NCBI RefSeq assembly: GCF_014200575.1
Contig: NZ_JACHBZ010000001.1
Span: 124,001 to 188,000, forward strand
Direction: 5' to 3'
Source of the DNA: Mucilaginibacter saanensis
GTDB taxonomy: Bacteria > Bacteroidota > Bacteroidia > Sphingobacteriales > Sphingobacteriaceae
DNA: 64,000 bases
Shown: positions 55,301 through 63,458 of the stretch, one piece after another
Numbering within the stretch: the first letter of the stretch is position 1
Layout of the letters: the number at the start of each line of letters is the position of its first letter
Made by a program: the position numbers and the translations under genes
Notes under the pieces: model-generated
Seen by the model: the letters and a program-made list of their open reading frames with translations, nothing else
What the model was told of the DNA's origin: nothing
The model's database searches: none

Positions 55301-57080
55301 ACCATACCAATTGCAGCCCGCCTGTTAAGCCCACATTAACAGCGGTTAGCTTTGCATCGCTGCTGATATGCCTGCTCAACACCCATCCCTTAACCGGGGC
55401 ATTATCGCCAGCATCTGCTGAGGTAATATGGAGAGCAGGGCCTGCGAATAAGCGTAAATGGCGGCTTAGCTTATAACCGGGTAAAATTCTGAAGGCGTTT
55501 GTTTGATAAGATTTCTTTTTAGTATCGGTAATCAACTGGGTCACGTATTCGCCGTTTAAGGAAAATTTATTGTTATTGATGATATGTACCCCAAAACCAA
55601 GGTCAAGCGTGTAATCAGTTTCATGGTCAACAGATTTATATCCTGCACCGATCAGCCCGTACAATACCCTGCCGCCCGACCGGAAGTCAAGGTGGGTAAA
55701 CAAGGTTTCGTCGGTACTCAGGGCAAGGCTTTTCTCGCCGTTTTTAATAAAATTAATAAGGCCGATAGGGTAGTCGCTGCTGTCGGCTATATTGACCAAA
55801 CCTGCAAACTGAAAGCCTTTTACCTTTTTTGCAACATTAAAAACCCCTGCAAACTGCGACCCGGCTTCACCCGCCGACCAATTGCATACACTGGCCAACT
55901 GAAAACCTTTTGATTGGCCCGTGGTATTAAACAACCCGGCAATTTGTACGCCGCTGTTCAGGCTTTTTGCCCTGTTAACCAAACCGGCAATAAAAAAGCC
56001 ATTAGCCTGCTGGTCTATATTCATTGCCCCGGCTATTTGCATACCTCCGGTAAAATTCTGGGTTCTGTTAATGATGCCTGCCGCCTGCATGCCATAAGCA
56101 TTATTTAATACGTTATTATAAACGGCGGTTGCCTGAAAGCCGCGCATACTCCCACCAACAACATTAAACAGACCTGCTGCTTGAAAAAAGCTCACATCCT
56201 TGCGGTTAATATTAAACAATCCGGCCAACTCAATGCCTTTAACGCCTGCGGTGTAGCCACCTAACATGTTCAACGAAAGATGATCAATGATCTGGCTGTT
56301 GTACATCCCATGCGAGCTCAGGCCAGGGGTAAGCGAAACCTGGTATGGCGCTAAGGTGAAAAAGTTACCCAGGTTTATGCCCTGTATCAGTTGTTTTGAG
56401 CTGATAAAGAAACGGGCAAAGCGGCTATGCTCCACACCATTGCCACCATATTCATCAGGGTAATATTTATAATAGGTATTGGCGTGTTTGGAGTCAACAT
56501 TAACTACGGGTAAAACATACAGGGATGTGTCGCGATAATTTTCTTTGCTTACGGTAAGTAGGAGCGAGCTGCTCCAGCTTTTTAACGTCAGTTCAAAATA
56601 TCCCTTATCATCGGTAAGGGTTGATGCCAGTAAGTTTTTTTCATAAACACTGGCCCTGGTTATACCTTGCTGGCTCGAAGCATCTTTTACATAGCCCCTA
56701 ACCACCGTTTGCCTGCCCTGGTCCTTATCAACCTCGGCGGTTAAGTATAATTTGCCGGGGGCGTGCCTTAATACAATGTAGCCGGGCACTTCCTTAAATT
56801 CATAGCTATCGCCCAGTAATTTATCTAACAGGCTAAAAAGTGTTCCGCGATAGCCCGATACTGATACCAAACTGTCGGCCGGAATGGTTTTATTATTATA
56901 GGCAAAATAAAAATTGCCTTTGCTGGCAATTTTATCCAGCACCTTGCCTATGCGTTGTTGTTTAATATCGCCTATGGTTACCTCCTTCATGAGGTTGCTT
57001 TGTGCATGCAGCCGGGTACAAAATGTTATGGAAATTAAAAGTAAAAGGATGTGCGTTATTGGTTTCCGGTTTAAAGTCAT
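55299..57080 (-). CDS. STN-domain protein fused to AGL-N surface repeats
   Basis: A 593-residue secreted protein. After a signal peptide (cut near RLHAQ), residues about 30-110 are an STN domain (GDIKQQRIGKVLDKIASKG, NFYFAYNNKTIPADSLVSVS), 125-200 a carboxypeptidase-like regulatory domain (VRGYVKDASSQQGITRASVY), and 260-460 about ten surface repeats (core AGL-x-N, for example SGVQIAGLFNTTGQ). A barrel-like end with FRSGGRVLYGLIGAGY is shared with the 51840 protein. No plug or 22-strand receptor barrel is present. It likely signals to FecR and has promoter P3. Confidence 0.85.
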   Translation of the reverse strand: MTLNRKPITHILLLLISITFCTRLHAQSNLMKEVTIGDIKQQRIGKVLDKIASKGNFYFAYNNKTIPADSLVSVSGYRGTLFSLLDKLLGDSYEFKEVPGYIVLRHAPGKLYLTAEVDKDQGRQTVVRGYVKDASSQQGITRASVYEKNLLASTLTDDKGYFELTLKSWSSSLLLTVSKENYRDTSLYVLPVVNVDSKHANTYYKYYPDEYGGNGVEHSRFARFFISSKQLIQGINLGNFFTLAPYQVSLTPGLSSHGMYNSQIIDHLSLNMLGGYTAGVKGIELAGLFNINRKDVSFFQAAGLFNVVGGSMRGFQATAVYNNVLNNAYGMQAAGIINRTQNFTGGMQIAGAMNIDQQANGFFIAGLVNRAKSLNSGVQIAGLFNTTGQSKGFQLASVCNWSAGEAGSQFAGVFNVAKKVKGFQFAGLVNIADSSDYPIGLINFIKNGEKSLALSTDETLFTHLDFRSGGRVLYGLIGAGYKSVDHETDYTLDLGFGVHIINNNKFSLNGEYVTQLITDTKKKSYQTNAFRILPGYKLSRHLRLFAGPALHITSADAGDNAPVKGWVLSRHISSDAKLTAVNVGLTGGLQLVW

Positions 57081-57154
57081 CAGGCTTTATATGTTTTTAT
57101 AATCAACAGGTAATGCGTCATCAAAATTATGGATTAAATAATATGATGCGTATG

Positions 57155-57183
57155 ATAACACGCAACCCTTATTTTACCCTTAC
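57155..57183 (-). promoter_or_regulatory. ECF-type promoter P3 (before the STN gene)
   Basis: On the minus strand, GTAAGGGTAAA (57183-57173), 11 nt, then GTGTTAT (57161-57155), 75 bp before the ATG at 57080. Confidence 0.7.
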
Positions 57184-57416
57184 CCAGTTTTTAATTATTT
57201 TTAGTTAGATGCCGGTTTTGTTAAATAGTGACAAAAAAGTTTTGAATGCACTTTCCGGCTTAATAAGTTCAAAAGTAGGATCACTAAAGGGCGTTGATGA
57301 TATAGGAGCTTAAATGCGCTTTTTGGAGCAATAGTAGGCAAATGAACCTTACTACATAAAATACTGGAAAATGCTTTATCATCTGATTGTCAATTAGATT
57401 AATAAAATTAAAAACA

Positions 57417-57438
57417 TTTTGAAATGATCGTTTCAAAA
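57417..57438. promoter_or_regulatory. Operator-like inverted repeat before the SDR gene
   Basis: TTTTGAAA and TTTCAAAA flank TGATCG. It covers the -33 region of the SDR promoter (-7 box at 57443). A related sequence lies before the TetR gene at 58260, so it is probably the TetR operator. Confidence 0.55.
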
Positions 57439-57442
57439 TTAT

Positions 57443-57450
57443 TATCTTTG
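57443..57450 (+). promoter_or_regulatory. Promoter -7 box of the SDR gene
   Basis: TATCTTTG, an exact TAnnTTTG box, with TTTG at 57418-57421 as a -33 candidate 21 nt upstream. It places the start point after the ATG at 57424 and so favours ATG 57490 as the real start. Confidence 0.65.
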
Positions 57451-57489
57451 ATTCATCATTTCAAAACAACAATCTTTAATATTAAAAAA

Positions 57490-58245
57490 ATGAATAATTT
57501 ATCAAACAAAGTAGCAGTAGTTACAGGGGGTAATAGCGGTATTGGTTATGCAGCCGCAAAAGAATTAATAGCACAGGGTGCACAAGTTGTTATTACCGGT
57601 CGTAACAAACAATCTGTAGAAACTGCTGCAACAGAACTTGGCGCAACAGGTATTGTAGCCGATCAAAGTAAAATAGATCAGATAGATCAACTGGCGTTGG
57701 CAGTGAAAGAAAAATTTGGCAAGGTTGACGTGCTATTTTTAAATGCAGGTTTGGCAGCTTTTAGTCCGGTTGAAACGGCTACAGAGGAGCATTATGATGC
57801 CCTGATGAACTTGAATGTAAAAGGTGTTTATTTTACTGTTCAAAAGTTTTTACCAATATTGAATGATGGCGGTTCAATTATTTTTAACGCATCAGTTAAT
57901 GCCGTTTTGGGCATGCCCGATAGCAGTGTTTATGCTGCCAGTAAAGCCGCCGTGTTATCATTAAATAAGGTATTGGCCCGTGAACTTGCCACCCGTAAAA
58001 TTCGCGTTAATGCAATTTCTCCAGGTCCGGTTGCAACACCTTTGTATGGTAAACTTGGTTTAGAACAGGAGCAGGTAGATGGTTTTGGTACCGTTTTGGG
58101 TCAGCGGATATTACTTAACCGTTTTGGAAGGCCGGAAGAAATAGCCAACGTGGTAAGGTTCCTGGCCTCTGATGATGCCTCATTTATTACCGGTACCGAA
58201 ATTACTGTTGATGGTGGCTTAACTGTAAATGCGGTTATATATTAA
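57490..58245 (+). CDS. Short-chain dehydrogenase/reductase
   Basis: A 251-residue classical SDR. The cofactor motif VVTGGNSGIGYAAAKEL, the stability motif NAGLAAFSP, the catalytic Ser in NASVNAVLG, YAASK and the ending GTEITVDGGLTVN are complete. The Arg after the second strand (ITGRNKQS) suggests NADP(H). It reduces an unknown carbonyl substrate. The frame opens at 57424, but the promoter box lies inside that part, so ATG 57490 (MNNLSNKVAVVTGG) is used. A TetR-family gene follows and probably represses it. Confidence 0.9.
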   Translation: MNNLSNKVAVVTGGNSGIGYAAAKELIAQGAQVVITGRNKQSVETAATELGATGIVADQSKIDQIDQLALAVKEKFGKVDVLFLNAGLAAFSPVETATEEHYDALMNLNVKGVYFTVQKFLPILNDGGSIIFNASVNAVLGMPDSSVYAASKAAVLSLNKVLARELATRKIRVNAISPGPVATPLYGKLGLEQEQVDGFGTVLGQRILLNRFGRPEEIANVVRFLASDDASFITGTEITVDGGLTVNAVIY

Positions 58246-58259
58246 AAAAATTTGCTACT

Positions 58260-58281
58260 ATTTGGAACAATCGTTTCAGAT
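58260..58281. promoter_or_regulatory. Second operator-like site before the TetR gene
   Basis: TTTGGAACAATCGTTTCAGA resembles the inverted repeat at 57417, with ATCGTTTCA identical. It lies between the SDR and TetR genes. Confidence 0.45.
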
Positions 58282-58383
58282 ATTGGTTTTTATTGGATGT
58301 GTATTATTGCCCGGTTTATTATCCCCCAGGATAAACAGATCAGGCAATAGGCATTTCACGTTATCTGTTTAATTTTGCATAGT

Positions 58384-58962
58384 ATGGCACGGAAAAAAGA
58401 GTTTGATGAGGATACATTGCTCGGGAAAGCGGTAGAGTTGTTCTGGAAAAAGGGATATAATGCTACCTCTGCGCAGGATCTGGTGGATGGTTTGGGAATC
58501 AACAGGTCGAGTTTATACAATACCTACACCGATAAAAGAACCCTGTTTAAAAAGGCGCTCCTGCAATACCAGTTAACAGAAACAGGTGCAATGCTGAACA
58601 TGCTGGCTACAGCGGAGGACCCAAAGGCAACAGTAGAACAAATTTTTGCGGGCCTTATTAAGGAAAGTGTGGAGGATAATTTATTAAAAGGCTGTTTTAT
58701 GGTAAATACAGCCGTTGAACTTGCCGGTTGCGACAAAGAGATTGGGGAGATAGTTAACAAAAACAACCAGAGCGTAGAAGATGGCTTGACCAGACTGATT
58801 GAAAAAGGTCAGCAGAATGTCCAGTTTTCAAATAGAAATACAGCGCGGGCATTGGCCCGGTTTGTTTTTGGCAATATTACCGCCATAAAAGTTGCCGCCC
58901 GCACAGGGGCCGCCGAAAGCGTGCTTCAGGATATTGCTGATGTTGTATTATCTGCATTATAA
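58384..58962 (+). CDS. TetR/AcrR-family repressor
   Basis: A 192-residue regulator. The N-terminal helix-turn-helix spans about residues 10-55 (AVELFWKKGYNATSAQDLVD, GLGINRSSLYNTYTDKRTLF). The C-terminal ligand-binding part has GCFMVNTAVELAG and one late Cys-free helix bundle. ATG at 58384 (MARKKEFDED) is preferred to the TTG at 58375. It lies 138 bp after the SDR gene on the same strand, with an operator-like site before each gene, so it probably controls the SDR and itself. The ligand is unknown. Confidence 0.9.
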   Translation: MARKKEFDEDTLLGKAVELFWKKGYNATSAQDLVDGLGINRSSLYNTYTDKRTLFKKALLQYQLTETGAMLNMLATAEDPKATVEQIFAGLIKESVEDNLLKGCFMVNTAVELAGCDKEIGEIVNKNNQSVEDGLTRLIEKGQQNVQFSNRNTARALARFVFGNITAIKVAARTGAAESVLQDIADVVLSAL

Positions 58963-59070
58963 TAAAAGCAAGTCGCCGTAAAGTGTATAAAGCGTTGCCA
59001 TGGTAACGCTTTTATTGTTAGCAGCAAATCAGGAAATAACAGTTTCCATCTTGTTTAAGATACCTCCAAT

Positions 59071-59118
59071 TAAGAATAAATAATAAAAGATATTTTTGTC
59101 TTTTATTGTTTATTCTTA
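59071..59118. promoter_or_regulatory. Operator/promoter of hmp: 20-bp inverted repeat around the -7 box
   Basis: The arm AAGAATAAATAATAAAAGA pairs with TCTTTTATTGTTTATTCTT (one mismatch), and the outermost T-A pair extends it. The 8-nt centre TATTTTTG (59091-59098) is an exact TAnnTTTG box, so a bound protein would block the promoter. The inner 20-mer recurs before the Rrf2-family gene. Confidence 0.6.
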
Positions 59119-59196
59119 TAGATTTGTCTTGTTGAATGGGTGGGACAGGAAAACTACCATTTCAATTTAAGATAAAAAGGTATTAATATATTTATT

Positions 59197-60408
59197 ATGA
59201 CAACTGAACAAAAAAATCTGATTCTTGCAACGGTTCCTATTTTAAAAGAACACGGCGTTTTATTGACCACCCACTTTTACGCCCGAATGTTTAAACACAA
59301 TCCTGAATTGAAGAATGTATTTAATATCGGCAATCAGCAAGCCGGGAAACAACAAACAGCCCTTGCCATGGCCGTGCTGGCCTATGCCGAAAATATTGCA
59401 GATCCAATGGTACTGTTACCGGTGGTTGACAGGATTGGGCATAAACACACCAGCTTGGACATCAGACCCGAGCATTACATTATTGTAGGTAATCATTTAC
59501 TGGCATCTATTCAGGAGGTTTTGGGCGAGGCTGCAACACCGGCAATACTTGACGCCTGGAAGGTTGCCTATAATCAGCTTGCCGCGCTGATGTCTGGCTA
59601 TGAAGCCACATTGTATAAACAACAAACGGTAAAGCAAAACGGCTGGACAGGCTGGCGCTTGTTTAAGGTTGGCCTTAAACAAATGGAGTCGGCAGAGATA
59701 TGCTCTTTTTATCTTTACCCGGCAGACGGCGGCAAAGTAACATCACATGAGCCCGGGCAGTATCTGAGCATCAAACTTTTTTTGCCCGAATTAAAGATGA
59801 ACCAGATCAGGCAGTACAGCATTTCAAATGTGCCAACTGATGAGTATTATCGCATATCCGTTAAACGGGAAACGGGTACCGATCTTGATGCTAATGGCTT
59901 GATCAGCAATCGCCTGCATGACGAAATTCAAGAGGGTGATCTGGTTGAGCTTACTTCGCCGGCAGGTAGCTTCACCTTACCTGATAATTTAAATGCGCCG
60001 GTAACATTTATTAGTGGTGGCGTTGGGCTAACGCCGTTTGTGAGCATGGTACACCATTTAGCTCAGAAGCAAACAGGGCATCCAATTACCTGGCTTCATG
60101 GCTGCCGCAGTCAGGAAGTGCATGCTTTTAAACACAACCTGGATAAACTGGTTGCCGAAAACAAAAATTTACAGCAGCATATATTTTATAATAATTGCAC
60201 CCCGGCCAATCGCGAAGACGGGATTTATGAAGGTTACCTGGATATAAACCACATTGATAATTTATTACACGAGCCGCAAACACATTACTTTATTTGCGGG
60301 CCATCTGTTTTTATCAAAAAGCAATTTAATGATCTGAAAGCTTTGGGGGTAGATAGCCAGTATATCTTTTTTGAAGAGTTTGGGCCGCAATTGCTAAACT
60401 TAAATTAG
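59197..60408 (+). CDS. hmp: Nitric-oxide dioxygenase (flavohaemoglobin)
   Basis: A 403-residue protein that turns NO and O2 into nitrate using NAD(P)H. The globin domain covers residues 1-140, with the distal B10 Tyr in THFYARMF (Y28) and the proximal His in GHKHTSL (H84). The FAD domain follows (RQYSISN, motif for flavin binding) and then the NAD domain (FISGGVGLTPFVSM, YFICGPSVF). All three are complete. It detoxifies NO, which also arises from nitrite metabolism. Its promoter has an operator shared with the NsrR-like gene at 62998. Confidence 0.95.
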   Translation: MTTEQKNLILATVPILKEHGVLLTTHFYARMFKHNPELKNVFNIGNQQAGKQQTALAMAVLAYAENIADPMVLLPVVDRIGHKHTSLDIRPEHYIIVGNHLLASIQEVLGEAATPAILDAWKVAYNQLAALMSGYEATLYKQQTVKQNGWTGWRLFKVGLKQMESAEICSFYLYPADGGKVTSHEPGQYLSIKLFLPELKMNQIRQYSISNVPTDEYYRISVKRETGTDLDANGLISNRLHDEIQEGDLVELTSPAGSFTLPDNLNAPVTFISGGVGLTPFVSMVHHLAQKQTGHPITWLHGCRSQEVHAFKHNLDKLVAENKNLQQHIFYNNCTPANREDGIYEGYLDINHIDNLLHEPQTHYFICGPSVFIKKQFNDLKALGVDSQYIFFEEFGPQLLNLN

Positions 60409-60424
60409 TAACAAAATGTGCTGA

Positions 60425-60468
60425 AACCAATAGAAGCTCTTCATGATCATGAAGAGCCTTTATTGGTT
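60425..60468. terminator. Bidirectional terminator between hmp and the GNAT gene
   Basis: The inner 22-bp palindrome has arms GCTCTTCATGA and TCATGAAGAGC. The flanks AACCAATA and TATTGGTT extend it to a 22-bp stem with two mismatches. Confidence 0.8.
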
Positions 60469-60489
60469 ATTACTGTTTATCCTGATTAT

Positions 60490-60921
60490 TTAGTGCTGTA
60501 AATTATTGGCAAAGTGAAAGCACTCTAAAATGTATCCTTTATTTAAATATAGCCGGTGGGCATCATGTTTGGCATAGCCGCTATCGAGGTGAACGCTTTT
60601 GACACCGGTTTCTGCGGCCAGCTTGTGTACATGGTTAAGTAAGGTGCGCGCATAGCCCCGGCCGCGATACTCAGGCAGTGTAAACAGGTCATCAATGTAA
60701 ATTATTTTGCCTGTGCGCAGCATGTGCAGGCTTCTGTAACCAATAAAACAGGCAGCTTTGCGGTCACTATCATCTGCAATATAACATATCTGATAATTTT
60801 CGTTCATGATCTCTGCTATTTGAGGTACCAATGTTTCTGTATCCAGGTGGGGGCGCAGGCCTGTCAAAACATCCCTGCAAAAATCAATGTCGGCTGTTGT
60901 TTTAACTGTTTGTATATTCAT
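60490..60921 (-). CDS. GNAT-family N-acetyltransferase
   Basis: A 143-residue acetyltransferase. Motif A is in LFTLPEYRGRGYARTLLNHV, which supplies the acetyl-CoA pyrophosphate loop (R-G-R-G-Y-A), and HLDSGYAKHDAHRLYLNKGY is the usual motif B region. It acetylates an unknown amine. It is convergent with hmp and 15 bp downstream of the DoxX gene on the same strand, so the two are probably an operon. Confidence 0.88.
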   Translation of the reverse strand: MNIQTVKTTADIDFCRDVLTGLRPHLDTETLVPQIAEIMNENYQICYIADDSDRKAACFIGYRSLHMLRTGKIIYIDDLFTLPEYRGRGYARTLLNHVHKLAAETGVKSVHLDSGYAKHDAHRLYLNKGYILECFHFANNLQH

Positions 60922-60936
60922 TGTTTAAATTAGTAT

Positions 60937-61386
60937 TTAACGCTTTTTAGCCAACAGGTAGTTATCTATGCTCCATTGATAAACCGGTACGGTAGCCAGT
61001 AAAAGTCCTGCGGCGCTGTCAGTAAAAACAGAATAATTGAATGGCGCCCTGGGGCTTAAAAAAATACCCATACATAAGGCAAAAGTTAGGGTGAGCAGAA
61101 AAGAGCCAAGGGCAGCCCACTTTATTTTATAACCTACAATAAGCATTATCCCAAACAACATCTCGGCAATGGTTGCTATTAAGGCCATTACACCAGCCAA
61201 TTGAGCATTTAAAAATGGAACCAGCGTGTTGGTATAACTTACAAAACTGCTCCAGTTGCCCCAGGCTACGCCCGGTGCGCCTGCCGCGCCCAGCCAGCCC
61301 AACCTGTCCATTACCGGGAGTATAAAACCTATACCCAACGCCATACGAAGAAATAACTGTGGTATTTTGGATGCATTAGTCATCAT
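60937..61386 (-). CDS. DoxX-family membrane protein
   Basis: A 149-residue protein with four membrane segments (LRMALGIGFILPVMDRLG, VMALIATIAEMLFGIMLIVG, AALGSFLLTLTFALCMGIFL, AAGLLLATVPVYQWSI). The DoxX family includes subunits of terminal oxidases and thiosulfate:quinone reductases as well as many uncharacterised members. The frame opens at a TTG (61410), but ATG at 61386 (MMTNASKIPQLFLRM) fits better. It is divergent from the MocR-type regulator, which may control it. Confidence 0.85.
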   Translation of the reverse strand: MMTNASKIPQLFLRMALGIGFILPVMDRLGWLGAAGAPGVAWGNWSSFVSYTNTLVPFLNAQLAGVMALIATIAEMLFGIMLIVGYKIKWAALGSFLLTLTFALCMGIFLSPRAPFNYSVFTDSAAGLLLATVPVYQWSIDNYLLAKKR

Positions 61387-61423
61387 AAATCTGTTTATTT
61401 GATGATACAAAATTAAGTGCCTG

Positions 61424-61489
61424 CTGGACTATATTCGGGTACCAGATAATTTTATTTAGGTAGTCCAGTAAGTTATCAGGTATCCTGAT
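61424..61489. promoter_or_regulatory. Inverted repeats between doxX and the MocR gene
   Basis: CTGGACTA (61424-61431) and TAGTCCAG (61461-61468) are inverted. ATCAGG-TAT-CCTGAT (61475-61489) is a perfect short palindrome. They are candidate binding sites for the MocR-family protein. Confidence 0.45.
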
Positions 61490-61515
61490 TATGATGATTT
61501 GTAATTGTAGTTAAT

Positions 61516-62985
61516 ATGCTTCCTTTTAAAACATTAATAATTGTTGAGGAAAATAGCCCGGTTGCCATATACAGGCAAATAGCTAACAAACTGATAGGGC
61601 TTATACAACAAGGCTTGCTGCAGCCCGGAGTCTTTTTTCCGGGTAGTAGGGAACTGGCCGCCATATTAGGTGTGCACCGTAAAACAATTATTGCGGCCTA
61701 CCAGGAATTAGCCATACAAAACTGGGTTGAAACATTACCGCGCAAAGGCATCAGGGTAGCCGCTGATTTGCCGGTTATTAAGCCGCGGTCGTTTAAACGG
61801 GCGGGGCAAAGCCTGCCTTATCATGAGCCAGCCAGATTTTCATTTTTGAATGATGTAACTGGAATAGATGCTAACCCGGAGCTGCGCCGGTCAGACATTG
61901 TTGTAAATGACGGTTTCCCGGATACCGACCTGGCCCCGTTTGACCTCCTTATGCGGGAGTATCGTAAACAGTTGCAGGGCGTTTATCTGAAGCGATTGAT
62001 GTCAATGCGTGATTTTGGCGGTACCCCGGCTCTTAAAGACGCTACCAGTTTATTTTTGAATGATTCAAGAGGGCTCAATATATCAAACGAACATATTTTA
62101 ATAACCCGCGGTGCACAAATGGCCATTTATATTGCAGCGTCGTTAATACTCAAGCCCGGCGATAAGGTGCTGGTGAGCGACCCAAACTATTTTATTGCCG
62201 ATGCAGTGTTCACCAAAATGGGTGCCCGGCTTGTGCGTATCCCGGTTGGTGCCGAGGGCATGGATGTTGATGCGATAGAAAACGCCTTAAAGAAAACCAA
62301 AATTAAGCTGCTGTATATCATCCCGCACCATCATCATCCTACAACGGTAACCATGAGTTCATCAAGGCGTATTAAGCTGCTTCAGCTTATCAAGCAATAC
62401 CAGCTGCCGGTTATTGAGGATGATTATGACTATGATTTTCATTACAGGAATAGTCCGGTTTTACCATTGGCCAGCGCCAGTCATGGTGGTAATGTAATAT
62501 ATATAGGCTCGTTCACCAAACTACTGGCACCATCGTTCAGGTTGGGCTATATGATTGGCCCGGCAAACTTTATTGCACAAGCCATTAATTTAAAAAGACT
62601 GATTGATTTACGGGGCGATACCTTGATGGAGGAAGCCCTGGCTAACATGATAACCACCGGCGATTTAGGCCGGCATATCAAGAAATCAAATAAAATTTAC
62701 AGCCAGCGCTGCGATCTTATCTGCCAGCTTTTTAATGAACATCTTAATCATGCCGTTACCTTTAGCAAGCCACAGGGCGGGATGGCGTTATGGCTAAAGT
62801 TTCATAAGGAATATCCCTTAGCTACTATTATCCCTAAAGCATTATCGGCTGGACTGGTATTGCTGGGCAGCGCCTATTATAAAGGCGAAAATGAAAAGCA
62901 TAATGGCCTGCGCTTTGGTTTTGCATCGTTAAAAGAAAAAGATATGCAACAGGTGGTTGATATCCTTAGCCTGATTACCAAATAA
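61516..62985 (+). CDS. MocR-family regulator (GntR wing fused to aminotransferase-like domain)
   Basis: A 489-residue fusion. Residues about 12-80 are a GntR winged helix (YRQIANKLIGLIQQGLLQPG; FPGSRELAAILGVHRKTI). Residues about 120-489 are a class-I aminotransferase fold that binds PLP; the Schiff-base Lys is K335 in GSFTKLLAPSF. The sequence is close to the GabR/PdxR type. It probably senses PLP or an amino compound and controls the divergent doxX operon. The start MLPFKTLIIV precedes the first helix normally. Confidence 0.9.
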   Translation: MLPFKTLIIVEENSPVAIYRQIANKLIGLIQQGLLQPGVFFPGSRELAAILGVHRKTIIAAYQELAIQNWVETLPRKGIRVAADLPVIKPRSFKRAGQSLPYHEPARFSFLNDVTGIDANPELRRSDIVVNDGFPDTDLAPFDLLMREYRKQLQGVYLKRLMSMRDFGGTPALKDATSLFLNDSRGLNISNEHILITRGAQMAIYIAASLILKPGDKVLVSDPNYFIADAVFTKMGARLVRIPVGAEGMDVDAIENALKKTKIKLLYIIPHHHHPTTVTMSSSRRIKLLQLIKQYQLPVIEDDYDYDFHYRNSPVLPLASASHGGNVIYIGSFTKLLAPSFRLGYMIGPANFIAQAINLKRLIDLRGDTLMEEALANMITTGDLGRHIKKSNKIYSQRCDLICQLFNEHLNHAVTFSKPQGGMALWLKFHKEYPLATIIPKALSAGLVLLGSAYYKGENEKHNGLRFGFASLKEKDMQQVVDILSLITK

Positions 62986-62997
62986 GCGGAGCAGACT

Positions 62998-63435
62998 TTA
63001 TTTTTTTAATACAGCTGCTCCCGATATCAGGTCTTCATTAAACTCGCCTATAGTTACATCATGCAGCATGGCTGATAGCTGGTTACGTATCGCTTTAAAT
63101 TCATGGTGCAGGGGGCAGGGGTTAGTTTCTGAACATTGCTTTAAACCTAAACCGCAGCCAGTAAAAATACCGTCGCCGTCTACAACTTCAACAATATCGC
63201 TTAGCGGGCGGTTTAAGGTGGCGCCGTCAACAAAAAAACCGCCATTGGGCCCTTTGGCCGACTGTATGATGCCGCGTCTGCTCAGGTCCTGTAGTATCTT
63301 GGCCAAAAAAGGTTCAGGAGAGTCTATCCCGTTTGAAATTTCCTTAATTCCCACGCGTGTACCTGCTGTAGTTTTGTGGGCAATAAAAAATACGGCCCGC
63401 ATGGCATACTCGCATGTCTTTGAAAACATTCCCAT
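62998..63435 (-). CDS. nsrR: Rrf2-family regulator (NsrR/IscR-like)
   Basis: A 145-residue regulator. The winged helix spans about residues 2-65 (TCEYAMRAVFFIAHKTTAGT; GIKEISNGIDSPEPFLAKIL). Cysteines in CGLGLKQC and ETNPC (spacing x6 and x5) match the iron-sulfur ligands of NsrR and IscR. The AAAGA-type site before it is shared with hmp, which points to NsrR: a repressor released by NO. The -7 box at 63443-63450 puts the start point about at 63436, so translation may start at Met3 (63429) or be nearly leaderless. The name is inferred. Confidence 0.83.
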   Translation of the reverse strand: MGMFSKTCEYAMRAVFFIAHKTTAGTRVGIKEISNGIDSPEPFLAKILQDLSRRGIIQSAKGPNGGFFVDGATLNRPLSDIVEVVDGDGIFTGCGLGLKQCSETNPCPLHHEFKAIRNQLSAMLHDVTIGEFNEDLISGAAVLKK

Positions 63436-63442
63436 TGTAAAA

Positions 63443-63450
63443 CAAAGATA
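63443..63450 (-). promoter_or_regulatory. Promoter -7 box of the Rrf2-family gene
   Basis: On the minus strand TATCTTTG is an exact TAnnTTTG box, only 8 bp before the annotated ATG. Confidence 0.6.
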
Positions 63451-63458
63451 AACATATT

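Larger units (their letters stand above)
57081..57489. other. Spacer with promoter P3 and the SDR promoter/operator
   Basis: It holds the ECF-type promoter at 57155-57183 on the minus strand and the operator and -7 box of the SDR gene near 57417-57450. I see no gene, RNA or repeat in the AT-rich remainder. Confidence 0.5.

Noticed and set aside
55299..57080. TonB-dependent receptor
   Set aside because: An STN and a carboxypeptidase-like domain are present, but there is no plug domain and no large barrel; repeats fill the rest.
57424..57489. Upstream ATG start for the SDR gene
   Set aside because: The ATG lies in the operator and before the -7 box at 57443, so it would not be transcribed from that promoter.
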